Assembly (NCBI RefSeq): GCF_020035535.1
Contig: NZ_CP083349.1
Span: 372,001 to 436,000, forward strand
DNA from: Ensifer adhaerens
Lineage (GTDB): Bacteria > Pseudomonadota > Alphaproteobacteria > Rhizobiales > Rhizobiaceae
Direction of reading: 5' to 3'
DNA length: 64,000 bases
Part shown: one piece after another, positions 53,664 to 61,578 of the stretch
Layout: each line of letters begins with the position of its first letter
How positions within the stretch are numbered: the stretch's first letter is position 1
The notes under the pieces: model-generated
The model's input: only the letters and a program-made list of their open reading frames with translations
Database searches by the model: none
Told to the model about the DNA's origin: nothing
Translations under genes and position numbers: made by a program

Positions 53664-53855
53664 CTACTTGGCCGCGCTTCGGATCTCTCTGGCGACGTCA
53701 CTGTCTTCTCCGCAGCATTCAGTGGCAATGTCCAAACAGCGTTGCCGTTCCAGGGCAATAGCCTCAGCAACCATCTTCGTCGGGTCGCGTTGCCCGCGCG
53801 CAAGGTGACGGGCCGAAAGGCTCCACGCTGTTTCAGCAATCTCTTCTGGAATCAT
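53664..53855 (-). CDS. hypothetical protein, 63 aa
   Basis: MIPEEIAETAWSLSARHLAR, then MVAEAIALERQRCLDIATEC, a helical protein ending VAREIRSAAK. GAGG precedes the ATG at 53855. Similar short helical proteins are frequent in rhizobial phages (recollection). The remaining bases of 53515-54010 hold nothing else I can support. Confidence 0.55.
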   Translation of the reverse strand: MIPEEIAETAWSLSARHLARGQRDPTKMVAEAIALERQRCLDIATECCGEDSDVAREIRSAAK

Positions 53856-54010
53856 AATTCGCCTCAGTTGACACTCAACCGAACGTAGGCGCCCTCGCTT
53901 TCGTGAAACGTGTGCGTGATTCCAGATCGGTCGGCGTGCAACCTGAGCCACGACACACCAGCAAGGCCGCGAGCCTTACGCTGCCAACCCACCCACCACA
54001 GGAGACCACA

Positions 54011-54733
54011 ATGGACCGCGCGAAATTCTTCGCGGCGGTGCGCTCGCCCTTGTCCATCAGTAAGAAAGCACAAGTGCAGGGCATCGACGCTATCCTCGAC
54101 GAGGCCGCGCGCCGCGGCACGAGCTTGCCGCGCCTGGCCGCAATCCTGGCTGAGGTGCACCACGAAACCGACGGCGCCATGCAGCCTGTTTCGGAAAACC
54201 TCAATTACTCGGCCAAGCGGCTGACGGAAGTTTGGCCCAGCCGATTCCCGACACTTGCTGCGGCGCAGCCCTTCGCGAACAACCCGCGCAAGCTCGCCAA
54301 CAGGGTCTACGGCGGCAGGCTGGGCAACACCGGCCCTGACGACGGCTGGCTGTACCGTGGACGCGGGCTGGCGCAGATCACTGGCAAGACGAACTACGTC
54401 AAGTTCGGCCTCGCCGGCGCTCCCGACAAGGCGAGCGAGGTGGCCACCGCCGTCCGCATTCTCTTCGACGGGATGACCGGCGGCATTTTCACCGGCCGCA
54501 AGCTGAAGGACTACGACTCCGCCGATGGCTACCGCTACGCGGCCTCGCGCGCGATCATCAACGGCGACGTGAAGGCAAACGGCGCGCGTATTGAGAAGTA
54601 CGGTCGCGCCTTTGAGGCTGCGCTGCGCTCTGGTGGCTATGACGGCACCGCGCCTGCAGCACCCACCGCCACTGGCTTCTGGGCCGCGCTCGGTCGCTTC
54701 CTGCTGACGCTTCTCAAGGGAGGCAAGAAATGA
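54011..54733 (+). CDS. GH19-type endolysin
   Basis: 240 aa peptidoglycan hydrolase of the chitinase-like GH19 family. The general acid is E52 in AEVHHETDG; LNYSAKRLTEVWPSRFPT, YRGRGLAQITGKTNYVKF and the SRAIINGD motif follow. The C-terminal 30 residues are hydrophobic (FWAALGRFLLTLLKG). There is no signal peptide, so release needs a holin. AGGAGA precedes the ATG. The next gene overlaps by 4 bases. Confidence 0.9.
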   Translation: MDRAKFFAAVRSPLSISKKAQVQGIDAILDEAARRGTSLPRLAAILAEVHHETDGAMQPVSENLNYSAKRLTEVWPSRFPTLAAAQPFANNPRKLANRVYGGRLGNTGPDDGWLYRGRGLAQITGKTNYVKFGLAGAPDKASEVATAVRILFDGMTGGIFTGRKLKDYDSADGYRYAASRAIINGDVKANGARIEKYGRAFEAALRSGGYDGTAPAAPTATGFWAALGRFLLTLLKGGKK

Positions 54734-54857
54734 CCGTCTGGATTCGCATCGCCCTCTACATGATTGCCGGCTGGCTCTACGGCTCCGGCTACATCGGCGA
54801 GGAAGCCAAGGCGCTGATCACCGACGATCCGGCCGTTGCCGCATCGATCGAGGCTGG

Positions 54858-54873
54858 CATTGCTGCAGCTATC
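54858..54873 (+). repeat. direct repeat left of the IS3-family element
   Basis: CATTGCTGCAGCTATC, identical to 56193-56208 on the other side. Sixteen bases is much longer than the 3-5 bp duplications usual for IS3. Confidence 0.85.
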
Positions 54874-54902
54874 TGGAGTTGCCCCCAAAAGACCGGACGT
54901 GC

Positions 54903-55733
54903 TCAGGTTTGAGATTGCGAGCTGATGAACTCGCGGGGTGATTGATATCCTAATGCCTTATGCGGGTGAAGATCGTTGTAATGATCGAACCAGAAGGGCA
55001 GTTGTGCGATGACGGTTTCGGCATCCGGAGTTGGGTTTACCGAGACGTAATCGCGCTTGAATGTTTTGACAAAGGCCTCCGCCATCCCGTTCGACTGCGG
55101 GCTGCGCACCGGCGTCGAGCACGGCTCCATGCCGATGTCGCGGAGCAAGGATTTGGTGTCCTTGGCGATGAAGCAGGAGCCGTTGTCCGTGAGCCATTCG
55201 ATAGGCTGCGGCAACATGTTGATGCGGCCAAAGCGGTTCTCGACAGCCGTGATCACGAGGTCCTGCACATCTTGGCTCTTGATGCCTTCCGTGGTGGCGA
55301 TATGGGCGATTGCTTCCCGGTCGCAGCAATCGAGAGCGAAGGCCACTCGGACCTTCTCCTTGTTGTCGCAGCCGATCTCGAAGCCATCGGAGCACCATCT
55401 GGTGTTCGAGCGGGCGACGGCGACCTGGCCGTCATGAAGACGATCATCGACGGCTCCGGTATGTCGCACGAGCAGTAGATGATGCAGCTTCATGACCCGG
55501 TAGACGCGCTTGGCATTGGGCCATGACTTGCCCTGTTTTCGGGCATTCCTGCGTAGGATGGCATGGACCCGGCGATAGCCGTAGGTGGGCATGTCGGCGA
55601 TGACGGCCTTGATATCTTCCACCAGCTCCCGATCCGGGAGTGGCGGGCGCCCTCTGGCTCTGGAAGGGGAACCTGTGGCACGGGCAGCGATATTCGACCG
55701 GGCGACACCCAAAGTCTCGCAGACGGTCTTCAT
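54903..55733 (-). CDS. IS3-family transposase OrfB
   Basis: 276 aa from ATG 55733. DDE rve integrase domain: HTH-like region DMPTYGYRRVHAILRRNARK, then DNGSCFIAKDT, and the final glutamate in SPQSNGMAEAFVKTFKRDYV; first Asp in RWCSDGFEIGCDN. The frame is open to 55958 and overlaps orfA, so the active transposase is expected as an OrfAB fusion by -1 frameshift at the A7 run (minus strand, 55775-55781). Confidence 0.9.
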   Translation of the reverse strand: MKTVCETLGVARSNIAARATGSPSRARGRPPLPDRELVEDIKAVIADMPTYGYRRVHAILRRNARKQGKSWPNAKRVYRVMKLHHLLLVRHTGAVDDRLHDGQVAVARSNTRWCSDGFEIGCDNKEKVRVAFALDCCDREAIAHIATTEGIKSQDVQDLVITAVENRFGRINMLPQPIEWLTDNGSCFIAKDTKSLLRDIGMEPCSTPVRSPQSNGMAEAFVKTFKRDYVSVNPTPDAETVIAQLPFWFDHYNDLHPHKALGYQSPREFISSQSQT

Positions 55734-56122
55734 TTCAAAAAGTCCTTCGGAAGAGAGAGCGAACGCAACATCTGTTTTTTTGGGCCGGTGGCGATTTCGA
55801 GGGCTTCCTTGAGGATTTCGCCTTCCATCGTCTTCTTGCCCAACAGGCGCTGCAACTCCTTCACCTGGGCCTGAAGCGCCCGGTATTCGGAAGCCGGAAC
55901 GACCTCCTCCTCGGCGGCCGTCGCCGTCAGCGCCCCTTGAGACGCCAGCTTGCGCCATGCGAACAACTGGTTCGGCTGAATGCCGTGCCGCCGGGCAACG
56001 ACGCTCACCGTCGCATCCGCCTCGTAGGTCTCTTGAATGATGGCCAGCTTCTCCGCCGTGCTCCAGCGCCGTCGCCGTTCCGGACCCGAAAGGACTTCCA
56101 TCTTAAAGTTGCTACTAGTCAT
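55730..56122 (-). CDS. IS3-family OrfA
   Basis: 130 aa with a helix-turn-helix (RRWSTAEKLAIIQETYEADA, TVSVVARRHGIQPNQLFAWR) and a C-terminal leucine-zipper-like helix (YRALQAQVKELQRLLGKKTM). ATG 56122 is used; 56146 is possible. The A-run AAAAAAAC near its end is a classic slippery site. Confidence 0.88.
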   Translation of the reverse strand: MTSSNFKMEVLSGPERRRRWSTAEKLAIIQETYEADATVSVVARRHGIQPNQLFAWRKLASQGALTATAAEEEVVPASEYRALQAQVKELQRLLGKKTMEGEILKEALEIATGPKKQMLRSLSLPKDFLK

Positions 56123-56192
56123 ATTACCAACATTACTCCTACCCACTTAGTTAAGTGGGGGAGCATGTCCGGACCTTTCGGGGGCTAATTCA

Positions 56193-56208
56193 CATTGCTG
56201 CAGCTATC
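56193..56208 (+). repeat. direct repeat right of the IS3-family element
   Basis: CATTGCTGCAGCTATC, the second copy of the flanking repeat. Confidence 0.85.
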
Positions 56209-56261
56209 GGCGCCATTCCGGTGGCGTGGTGGCAGTGGGCGCGCAAGGTGGGGCATCCGAC

Positions 56262-56519
56262 GTGATCTTCGGCGCATTGTTCGCGGCAATCTGGTCCCGC
56301 ATCACTGGCTGGCTGGCTCCGGTCGGCATGGCGCTCGCGATCGTCGCGGGTGCCTTTTTCTATGGACGCTCCAGCGGCAAGGCCGATGCCAAGGCGGAGC
56401 AGGCTAAGGCAAACGCGAAAGCCATAAAACAGGCGAGGGCCGTTGAAGATGAGATCAATGAAATGGGCGGCGCTGACATTGACGCTCGCCTTTCTAAGTG
56501 GCTGCGTGACGGCCGGTAG
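56262..56519 (+). CDS. Rz-like inner-membrane spanin
   Basis: 85 aa, GTG start overlapping the stop of the broken holin-like gene (GTGA). An N-terminal helix (WLAPVGMALAIVAGAFFYGR) is followed by a coiled-coil region rich in K, A, E, Q (DAKAEQAKANAKAIKQARAV). With the embedded lipoprotein gene it makes a standard two-part spanin that fuses the membranes in the last step of lysis. Confidence 0.75.
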   Translation: MIFGALFAAIWSRITGWLAPVGMALAIVAGAFFYGRSSGKADAKAEQAKANAKAIKQARAVEDEINEMGGADIDARLSKWLRDGR

Positions 56520-56640
56520 CTACTGCGACGTTGCGCGCCCTGTGCGGCCGTCCGTCGAAGACAAGATGACGGAAGGCACCAAGCGCCAGATCCTGGCCGA
56601 GAATGAGAAGCTGGTGAAGCTTTGCGGGGTGAAGCCGTGA
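56449..56640 (+). CDS. Rz1-like outer-membrane spanin lipoprotein
   Basis: 63 aa in another frame, starting inside the Rz-like gene. Lipoprotein signal KWAALTLTLAFLSGC with a lipobox, then VTAGSYCDVARPVRPSVEDK and a helical end. The nested layout is the recognised Rz/Rz1 arrangement. TTG 56443 is another possible start. Confidence 0.75.
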   Translation: MRSMKWAALTLTLAFLSGCVTAGSYCDVARPVRPSVEDKMTEGTKRQILAENEKLVKLCGVKP

Positions 56641-56924
56641 CCGGCGCCGAGATCATGGCCGCCGTCTCGTTCTTCATCGGCTTGCTAGGCTTTGTCGCCG
56701 GCATCTGGTGGCGGATCGAGGGGAAGTACAACAAGGTCACGGATGACCTTTCAGCCCACAAACTTCACGTCGCCGAAACGTACATCACCAAGCAGGGCAT
56801 GCGGGAAGCCACGGAAAGCATCATGGAGGCGATCAGCGGCGTGAAGACTGCCGTCGATCACATGACGCTGCGCGTTGACCGCATTGTCGAGAATCAGGCA
56901 AAATCCAGAACTACACGCACCTAA
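56637..56924 (+). CDS. membrane protein of the lysis cassette, 95 aa
   Basis: GTG 56637 overlaps the Rz1-like stop. TGAEIMAAVSFFIGLLGFVA followed by GIWWRIEGKYNKVTDDLSAH: one N-terminal helix and a coiled coil (ESIMEAISGVKTAVDHMTLR). Layout recalls small holin/antiholin-type or DUF1515-like proteins; role not proven. The terminator after it ends the late transcript. Confidence 0.6.
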   Translation: MTGAEIMAAVSFFIGLLGFVAGIWWRIEGKYNKVTDDLSAHKLHVAETYITKQGMREATESIMEAISGVKTAVDHMTLRVDRIVENQAKSRTTRT

Positions 56925-56926
56925 TC

Positions 56927-56961
56927 AAGGCCCTCTCCTTAACTGGGGAGGGCCTTTTTTT
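56927..56961 (+). terminator. strong terminator ending the lysis cassette
   Basis: AAGGCCCTC-TCC / GGGGAGGGCC stem with a short loop and seven T. Confidence 0.85.
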
Positions 56962-57005
56962 GTTTGTGCCTCTGCTGCCCGCCCATCGTTTCGAGAGACC
57001 ACATC

Positions 57006-57680
57006 TCAGAGGCCTGAACTTTTGAGCCGCCATAAGGGCCTCTGGTCCGCTATTTCCTTAATGTCGAACCGTTCCCCTGTTTTAAACCAACGGATCAACG
57101 CGTCCACCCCGTTGGCGCAGACGTTGATGGTCTGATCGTGTTTTCGGATCCAATCCTTTTCCGTTCCATCACGAGTTATCGCTTCTGAAGGCTTGGTGAA
57201 AAATACAAACTGCTGACTAATGGCCTGCGACGTATAGGAGAAGAACTCCTGGTCGGTGGCATCGACCCAAATTCGATAGAAACGAGCAGCTCGTCTGAAT
57301 TCAGGCAGTTCTCTTGCTATACCAACCTCGAGCGTCGCAGCCTCAACTTGAACCCACTTTTTTTCTGACTCTAGCGCTCGGATCAGATCTGAATTCAGAG
57401 GACTGCTTAGAAGGCCTTCGGCGCATAGGTTCTCGAACGATACTACCAATTCGCCAAACGCTTTGTTGCGATCGGCCGCAGTAATCGTGAGCCGCGCTGC
57501 TTCCGCCTGCTGTCGCGCGTAGTAGGCACCATATGCGGTAGCAATCCCGGCAAGAACTGTGGCGACAACCATCAAGCTTTCCATAACGAAGCGATGGTGT
57601 TCAGCCGGCTGAAAAACGGCACGTTTCTTCCAAGGCCAGCGGAGGGTTTCCCGCCACTGCTTTAAAGTCATATTACTCAT
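57006..57680 (-). CDS. hypothetical single-helix membrane protein, 224 aa
   Basis: A basic start (WRETLRWPWKKRAVFQPAEH), one helix (VMESLMVVATVLAGIATAYG) and a soluble region of about 160 residues (FRRAARFYRIWVDATDQEFF). No domain is recognised. First leftward gene after the lysis terminator; a candidate accessory or exclusion protein. Confidence 0.65.
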   Translation of the reverse strand: MSNMTLKQWRETLRWPWKKRAVFQPAEHHRFVMESLMVVATVLAGIATAYGAYYARQQAEAARLTITAADRNKAFGELVVSFENLCAEGLLSSPLNSDLIRALESEKKWVQVEAATLEVGIARELPEFRRAARFYRIWVDATDQEFFSYTSQAISQQFVFFTKPSEAITRDGTEKDWIRKHDQTINVCANGVDALIRWFKTGERFDIKEIADQRPLWRLKSSGL

Positions 57681-57845
57681 TTGTTTCCCCAGCAGATCGG
57701 CTCACACTGAATCACCCGGAGACAAAGTCAATAGATCCGCCGAGGCTGGCCGCGGATATGGCTTACTTCGACCTTTTGCCGCCCCGGGCGAGCTTGGAGA
57801 TGAGGGCGGTGGCAGGCGATATGGCACTAGGTTGAGTGACGAACG

Positions 57846-58271
57846 CTAACGATGGCTGCGGTTCAGTAGGGGACGGTGCTTTGCGATCAGGGCCCGCTCA
57901 ATGTCCAGATAGGGGCGGACGGGACCAGCAACTGTGTCAACTTCGTCCGGTAAGTGCACGTACGCTGTGAGGTGGCCAAACTGACCCAGCTTTTGCAACC
58001 AAGCCTCTGCTTCCCATGCCGGTGTGCTGCCCTTATCAAACTGGAGCCGCTTGTTGATATCCTTGGCATAAGCCGCCAGGCGACCGCCGATCGGCTGTTT
58101 GCTTGTGCCGATCCGAATGATATCGCCAAGCGGTGACAGCCATGCATAGTTGACCTCAGTCCAGCGAATGGCGGGGGAATCTAGCAGCTCGACGGTGATG
58201 GAGCGACTATCGGCGCCTAGAGTCATTGTCGCTATGCGTTCGGAAGCGGCGCCGAAAAAGGGGGCGGTCAT
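57846..58271 (-). CDS. GIY-YIG-like nuclease-fold protein, 141 aa
   Basis: NYAWLSPLGDIIRIGTSKQP (residues 41-60) followed by RLAAYAKDINKRL and, near the end, YLDIERALIAKHRPLLNRSH. The order (Y..., G.., R/K, E, ...P.LN) is that of the GIY-YIG superfamily; E125 would be the metal ligand. The classical GIY and YIG tripeptides are degenerate, so activity is uncertain. It is coupled by a 4-base overlap to the HEPN-like gene upstream. Confidence 0.55.
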   Translation of the reverse strand: MTAPFFGAASERIATMTLGADSRSITVELLDSPAIRWTEVNYAWLSPLGDIIRIGTSKQPIGGRLAAYAKDINKRLQFDKGSTPAWEAEAWLQKLGQFGHLTAYVHLPDEVDTVAGPVRPYLDIERALIAKHRPLLNRSHR

Positions 58272-58774
58272 TGTGGAGCTATCCGCCAGAATGCCAGCTC
58301 CGCAGGAACGAGCCAGGCTCCGCCAGGTGCACGGCCCTCGGAGGCACTTGCCCCAATCGCCATATCAACAGCAAGGTCGAGCGAAGAGAAGGCATTGAAC
58401 ACATCCATCAGGTTTGGAAGTTCATACTTTGAATCCTGCTGCATGTAGCGATACTCGTAGCTGGCATGTTTTTCATCAAAATGACTAACCACAAACGCCA
58501 ATTCTGGGCAGACTAAGCTCCGGCCAACGCAAAGCTCCGATAGCGCCGAGAGGCTATGGCGAACTTCGGGGGATCTCAAGGTTTTTGCATCAGTACCTTT
58601 ATGAATAAGATAGGATTTCAGGTATATTTCCGCAGCAAAGCCGAGCAGCATATGCAGGCTTAACAAAAACGTCGTGTCATCTGGAGCCTGAAAACGCAAC
58701 GGAGACGTTACGATTACGTAAGATGACTGAACGTAACCCTTGGCAGTTCCATAGGCTTTAAATGCTGGGCTCAA
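58268..58774 (-). CDS. HEPN-like protein with RX5H motif, 168 aa
   Basis: A helical protein: FLLSLHMLLGFAAEIYLKSY, LIHKG, then R67-x5-H73 in RSPEVRH followed by SLSALSELC. The AAE.YLK..L...G...H.L..L pattern and the RX4-6H motif are those of HEPN domains, many of which are RNases in toxin or anti-phage systems. Start is TTG 58774 with AGAGG upstream. Function inferred from motif only. Confidence 0.55.
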   Translation of the reverse strand: MSPAFKAYGTAKGYVQSSYVIVTSPLRFQAPDDTTFLLSLHMLLGFAAEIYLKSYLIHKGTDAKTLRSPEVRHSLSALSELCVGRSLVCPELAFVVSHFDEKHASYEYRYMQQDSKYELPNLMDVFNAFSSLDLAVDMAIGASASEGRAPGGAWLVPAELAFWRIAPQ

Positions 58775-58799
58775 GATTAACCTCTGAATATCATGTTGA

Positions 58800-59123
58800 T
58801 CAAAGAACGTCGTCTTTCCAAACTGGCTTCCGTACCATCTTCACTTTGACCAGTTTGCGGACGCGGAGCTTCCCAATGTCGTGGCCCCAGGGCAACTCGA
58901 AAATTGCTCTGAGGTAGTCTTTGTTTCCGCATTTCTCGCAACGGAAGTTCGGCGCGATCTCGTCAATCGCAACATCGCCGCAGAGCTCCAACAGGTCCCG
59001 GCATCTATAGCGGTGTGCAATCCGGCAATACATGCAGTCGATCTTGACGATCTGTCCGGTTTCCTCGGCTTTGGCAAGCGTGTGCATGCGCCGCTGGCGG
59101 GTTAGTCCATTCTGCTCCGGCAT
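58800..59123 (-). CDS. zinc-ribbon protein, 107 aa
   Basis: MPEQNGLTRQRRMHTLAKAE leads to two cysteine pairs, IDCMYCRIAHRYRCRDLLEL and NFRCEKCGNKDYL, then a basic tail (RKLVKVKMVRKPVWK). Likely nucleic-acid binding. ATG 59123 lies 4 bases after the preceding stop; a GTG at 59162 overlaps it. Similar proteins occur in rhizobial phages (recollection). Confidence 0.65.
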   Translation of the reverse strand: MPEQNGLTRQRRMHTLAKAEETGQIVKIDCMYCRIAHRYRCRDLLELCGDVAIDEIAPNFRCEKCGNKDYLRAIFELPWGHDIGKLRVRKLVKVKMVRKPVWKDDVL

Positions 59124-59127
59124 GGCG

Positions 59128-59352
59128 TCACGCGGTGGGTTGAGCGCCTTCTTTATCAGCACAGGAAGGCCGCCAGCCGCGGGTGAAGCCGAGGCTCATC
59201 GAGATCTCAGCTAGAGCCAGTTGTTCGCGAAGCTGTCGGCAGTCATCGAGCAAGGTCCGGATCGTGGCGACCGCATCGCCATCATGCCAGGCGAGGGCGG
59301 CCGCGAGTTCATCGAGTTCGGTGGTCTCTGACTGTTGCTGGGCGGCGGGCAT
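59128..59352 (-). CDS. hypothetical protein, 74 aa
   Basis: MPAAQQQSETTELDELAAAL, then DAVATIRTLLDDCRQLREQL, ending with FTRGWRPSCADKEGAQPTA. AAGGAG stands about 6 bases before the ATG. First gene of a small leftward operon with the zinc-ribbon gene. Confidence 0.6.
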   Translation of the reverse strand: MPAAQQQSETTELDELAAALAWHDGDAVATIRTLLDDCRQLREQLALAEISMSLGFTRGWRPSCADKEGAQPTA

Positions 59353-59579
59353 GGCTTCTCCTTCTCCGCTTCGCGGAGTTGATACGTGTTCTGTCAGGAT
59401 GGCGGCCGCAACGCCGTGAATGTTCTTATTATGTTCTGGTTTGGCGGGGTGTCAACATCCAGAACCGTGGGTGGCCGATGTTTCCCTGAAGCGTTCCTGT
59501 ATACATGGTGAATTGGGATGGCCACCTAACGAGGCTATCGTTAATCTACCCGAGGTAGAAAAGTTTGGGTGGGGAAAAC

Positions 59580-61535
59580 GTGCGCTTATCGTTAGCTAAA
59601 AAGTACCTGTCGATCGGCAAATTCCCGCAAGTCAATCTTCCGGATTTTACGTTGATCACGGGCCTCAACGGAAGTGGGAAAACCCACCTTTTGAGGGCGC
59701 TTGAGTCGGGGCACGTAGAGATTGAGGATGAAGGCAGTCCATATCAGCCTGGCGAGGTCCGGTTCTTCGATTGGGCATCGATTGTACCGCAATCAGCATC
59801 CACCAATCCGACGGACAACATTGATCTGATTGTCAGCGATTATCGAGCAGCAATCAACAATATACAGAATTTGGCGATAAGGCAGCCGTTCGGTGAAGCG
59901 GTCGAACGGTTTCCCAAGCTCAGAGATCGGTACGGTCAAAGTGCGGCAGACTACTTCCTTGCCGGACATGATGAGTTGGCCGAGTTGTTGGGGAATGAGG
60001 AGAATGCCCTTGAGGCTAGAAGCCTCATCGACGCCGATGCGGAGCCGGTTCACTGGCAGCAGTTGGACTACCTACCGCAAGAAATACGCCGTGGAATTCA
60101 CTCTATTGCTGAGCGGTGCGGCAAGCCGTTTTTCGCCCTATCTGACGATGAGTTGCGAACGCTCGTAGTTACCGGGCTTCCCAGCCAGAGCGCCTTTCAG
60201 CAGTCCTTCTCCCGTCTCTTTACTCTGTACCGGGATCGCAAGTTCGAAAACAAGATGGGACAACTATACACGAAGGAAGGGTTAGACAAAGATCACCTTA
60301 CAGACGAGCAATTCGAAGAATTGCATGGAATGCCTCCATGGATATTTGTAAATCATGCCCTGGAGGTGGCGAAACTTCCATTCAGAATTAAAGAACCAGA
60401 CCATCTGAGCAATAAACCGTACGTTCCGCTTCTTGTCAGAACAGACACGGGAGTAGAGCAGCAGATCGAGACATTGAGCTCTGGCGAAAAAGTAATACTG
60501 TCATTTGCATTTTGTATTTATTTCTCGAGTGACAATCGACAGATAACTAATTATCCGAAAGTAATTTTGCTGGATGAAGTTGATGCAACATTGCACCCTT
60601 CAATGGCGAAATTATTATTGGACATAATCCAGAAAACGTTGGTCGAATCTTGTGGTGTGAAGGTTATAGCAACAACACATTCTCCTTCGACTGTGGCACT
60701 TTCTCCTGAAAGCTCGATATTTGTAATGCAGGGCAACGGCGGAGGGCTCGTCAAGCGAACAAAATCGGAAGCGCTAAATGCACTGACAGATGGCGTCCCC
60801 ACGCTGGCGCTTTCGTTTGAGGGGCGGAGGCAAGTCTTTGTTGAAAGCGACATCGACGCTGAGATCTATAGTGCTCTGTATGACATTATGAACATGCGCA
60901 GTTATGGGCGTTCACTTGAGTTCGTCGGGGTAGGCAAGGACAAAGACGGCGGCTGCGATCGGGTAAAATCCTTGGTCAGCAGTTTAGTTTCAAACGGAAA
61001 CAAGTCCGTTTTCGGGCTGTTGGACTGGGATGGTCAACGAGTTGCAGATGAGCGCATCCACGTGATGGCTGAAGCTAAGTGGCATTCACTCGAGAACTTG
61101 GTGTTTGATCCCTTGATCGTAGCGGCCGCTGTCTGCAGAGAATTCCCGGATCAATATCAATCAATAGGGTTAGCCACGCGGACGAACTGGCGGCAGTTTG
61201 CGACGTCTCCTCCCGATGTCCTTCAGACATGTGTTCGCGCGGTTACCTCGGCTGTGTTTGGCGATCTGCCAAGTGCTGCTATTGGTTGCTCGTATGCGGG
61301 AGGGTTCGTCCTAAGCGTCGATGAGAGGGCGAGATCAACGCGGGGCCACGATTGGCAAGGATTGGTGCTGGGTAGATATCCGATGCTGCTGCGCATCGCC
61401 AATTCGAACCAGGACCTAAAGGGCGCAGCTCTTCTCAGGCGCATAGTGATGGCGGTCGTAAGCGACTGCCCTGAGTTCCTTCCGGCCGAACTCGGATCTT
61501 CATTTGAGAAGCTTCTGTTGGCGCCCGCCCACTGA
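59580..61535 (+). CDS. OLD-type ATPase with C-terminal TOPRIM-like nuclease domain
   Basis: 651 aa. Walker A GLNGSGKT is at residues 28-35, ABC-type signature LSSGEKVI near 300, Walker B VILLDEVDA near 328, and the H-loop IATTHSPST. The C-terminal third shows TOPRIM-like acidic motifs: FVESDIDAEIY (near 420) and FGLLDWDGQ (near 480), then HSLENLVFDPL. This ABC-ATPase/TOPRIM plan is that of OLD nucleases, several of which defend against phage. No partner gene is adjacent. Codon use is clearly AT-richer than in neighbours. GTG 59580 has GGGG upstream; TTG 59565 is possible. Confidence 0.8.
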   Translation: MRLSLAKKYLSIGKFPQVNLPDFTLITGLNGSGKTHLLRALESGHVEIEDEGSPYQPGEVRFFDWASIVPQSASTNPTDNIDLIVSDYRAAINNIQNLAIRQPFGEAVERFPKLRDRYGQSAADYFLAGHDELAELLGNEENALEARSLIDADAEPVHWQQLDYLPQEIRRGIHSIAERCGKPFFALSDDELRTLVVTGLPSQSAFQQSFSRLFTLYRDRKFENKMGQLYTKEGLDKDHLTDEQFEELHGMPPWIFVNHALEVAKLPFRIKEPDHLSNKPYVPLLVRTDTGVEQQIETLSSGEKVILSFAFCIYFSSDNRQITNYPKVILLDEVDATLHPSMAKLLLDIIQKTLVESCGVKVIATTHSPSTVALSPESSIFVMQGNGGGLVKRTKSEALNALTDGVPTLALSFEGRRQVFVESDIDAEIYSALYDIMNMRSYGRSLEFVGVGKDKDGGCDRVKSLVSSLVSNGNKSVFGLLDWDGQRVADERIHVMAEAKWHSLENLVFDPLIVAAAVCREFPDQYQSIGLATRTNWRQFATSPPDVLQTCVRAVTSAVFGDLPSAAIGCSYAGGFVLSVDERARSTRGHDWQGLVLGRYPMLLRIANSNQDLKGAALLRRIVMAVVSDCPEFLPAELGSSFEKLLLAPAH

Positions 61536-61547
61536 GGTGCCCAAAGC

Positions 61548-61577
61548 AGGATTGCGGGGCACGTGCCCCGCAATCCT
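61548..61577. terminator. hairpin between convergent OLD-type and zinc-ribbon genes
   Basis: Perfect 13-bp stem (AGGATTGCGGGGC/GCCCCGCAATCCT) with an ACGT loop. There is no T-run. Confidence 0.6.
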
Positions 61578-61578
61578 C

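Larger units (their letters stand above)
54874..56192 (-). mobile_element. IS3-family insertion sequence, 1319 bp
   Basis: Ends TGGAGTTGCCCCC...GGGGGCTAATTCA give imperfect inverted repeats with conserved GCCCCC and CCGGAC blocks and the TG/CA tips of IS3 elements. It carries orfA and orfB in overlapping frames. A 16-bp direct repeat flanks it. A palindrome CCCACTTAGTTAAGTGGG lies near the right end (56144-56161). Confidence 0.85.
54730..56265 (+). pseudogene. holin-like membrane gene interrupted by an IS3-family element
   Basis: The 5' part encodes MTVWIRIALYMIAGWLYGSG, then ALITDDPAVAASIEAGIAAA; the frame then enters the IS and stops at 54912. The 3' part resumes after the element (IGAIPVAWWQWARKVGHPT) and ends at TGA 56263-56265. 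Joined, it is a 66-residue protein with two hydrophobic segments between endolysin and spanin genes, the position of a holin. Disruption should block or delay lysis. Confidence 0.75.

Noticed and set aside
53447..53808. Two rightward frames after the fibre-associated gene
   Set aside because: They overlap a terminator-like hairpin and a better-supported leftward gene; no start signal.
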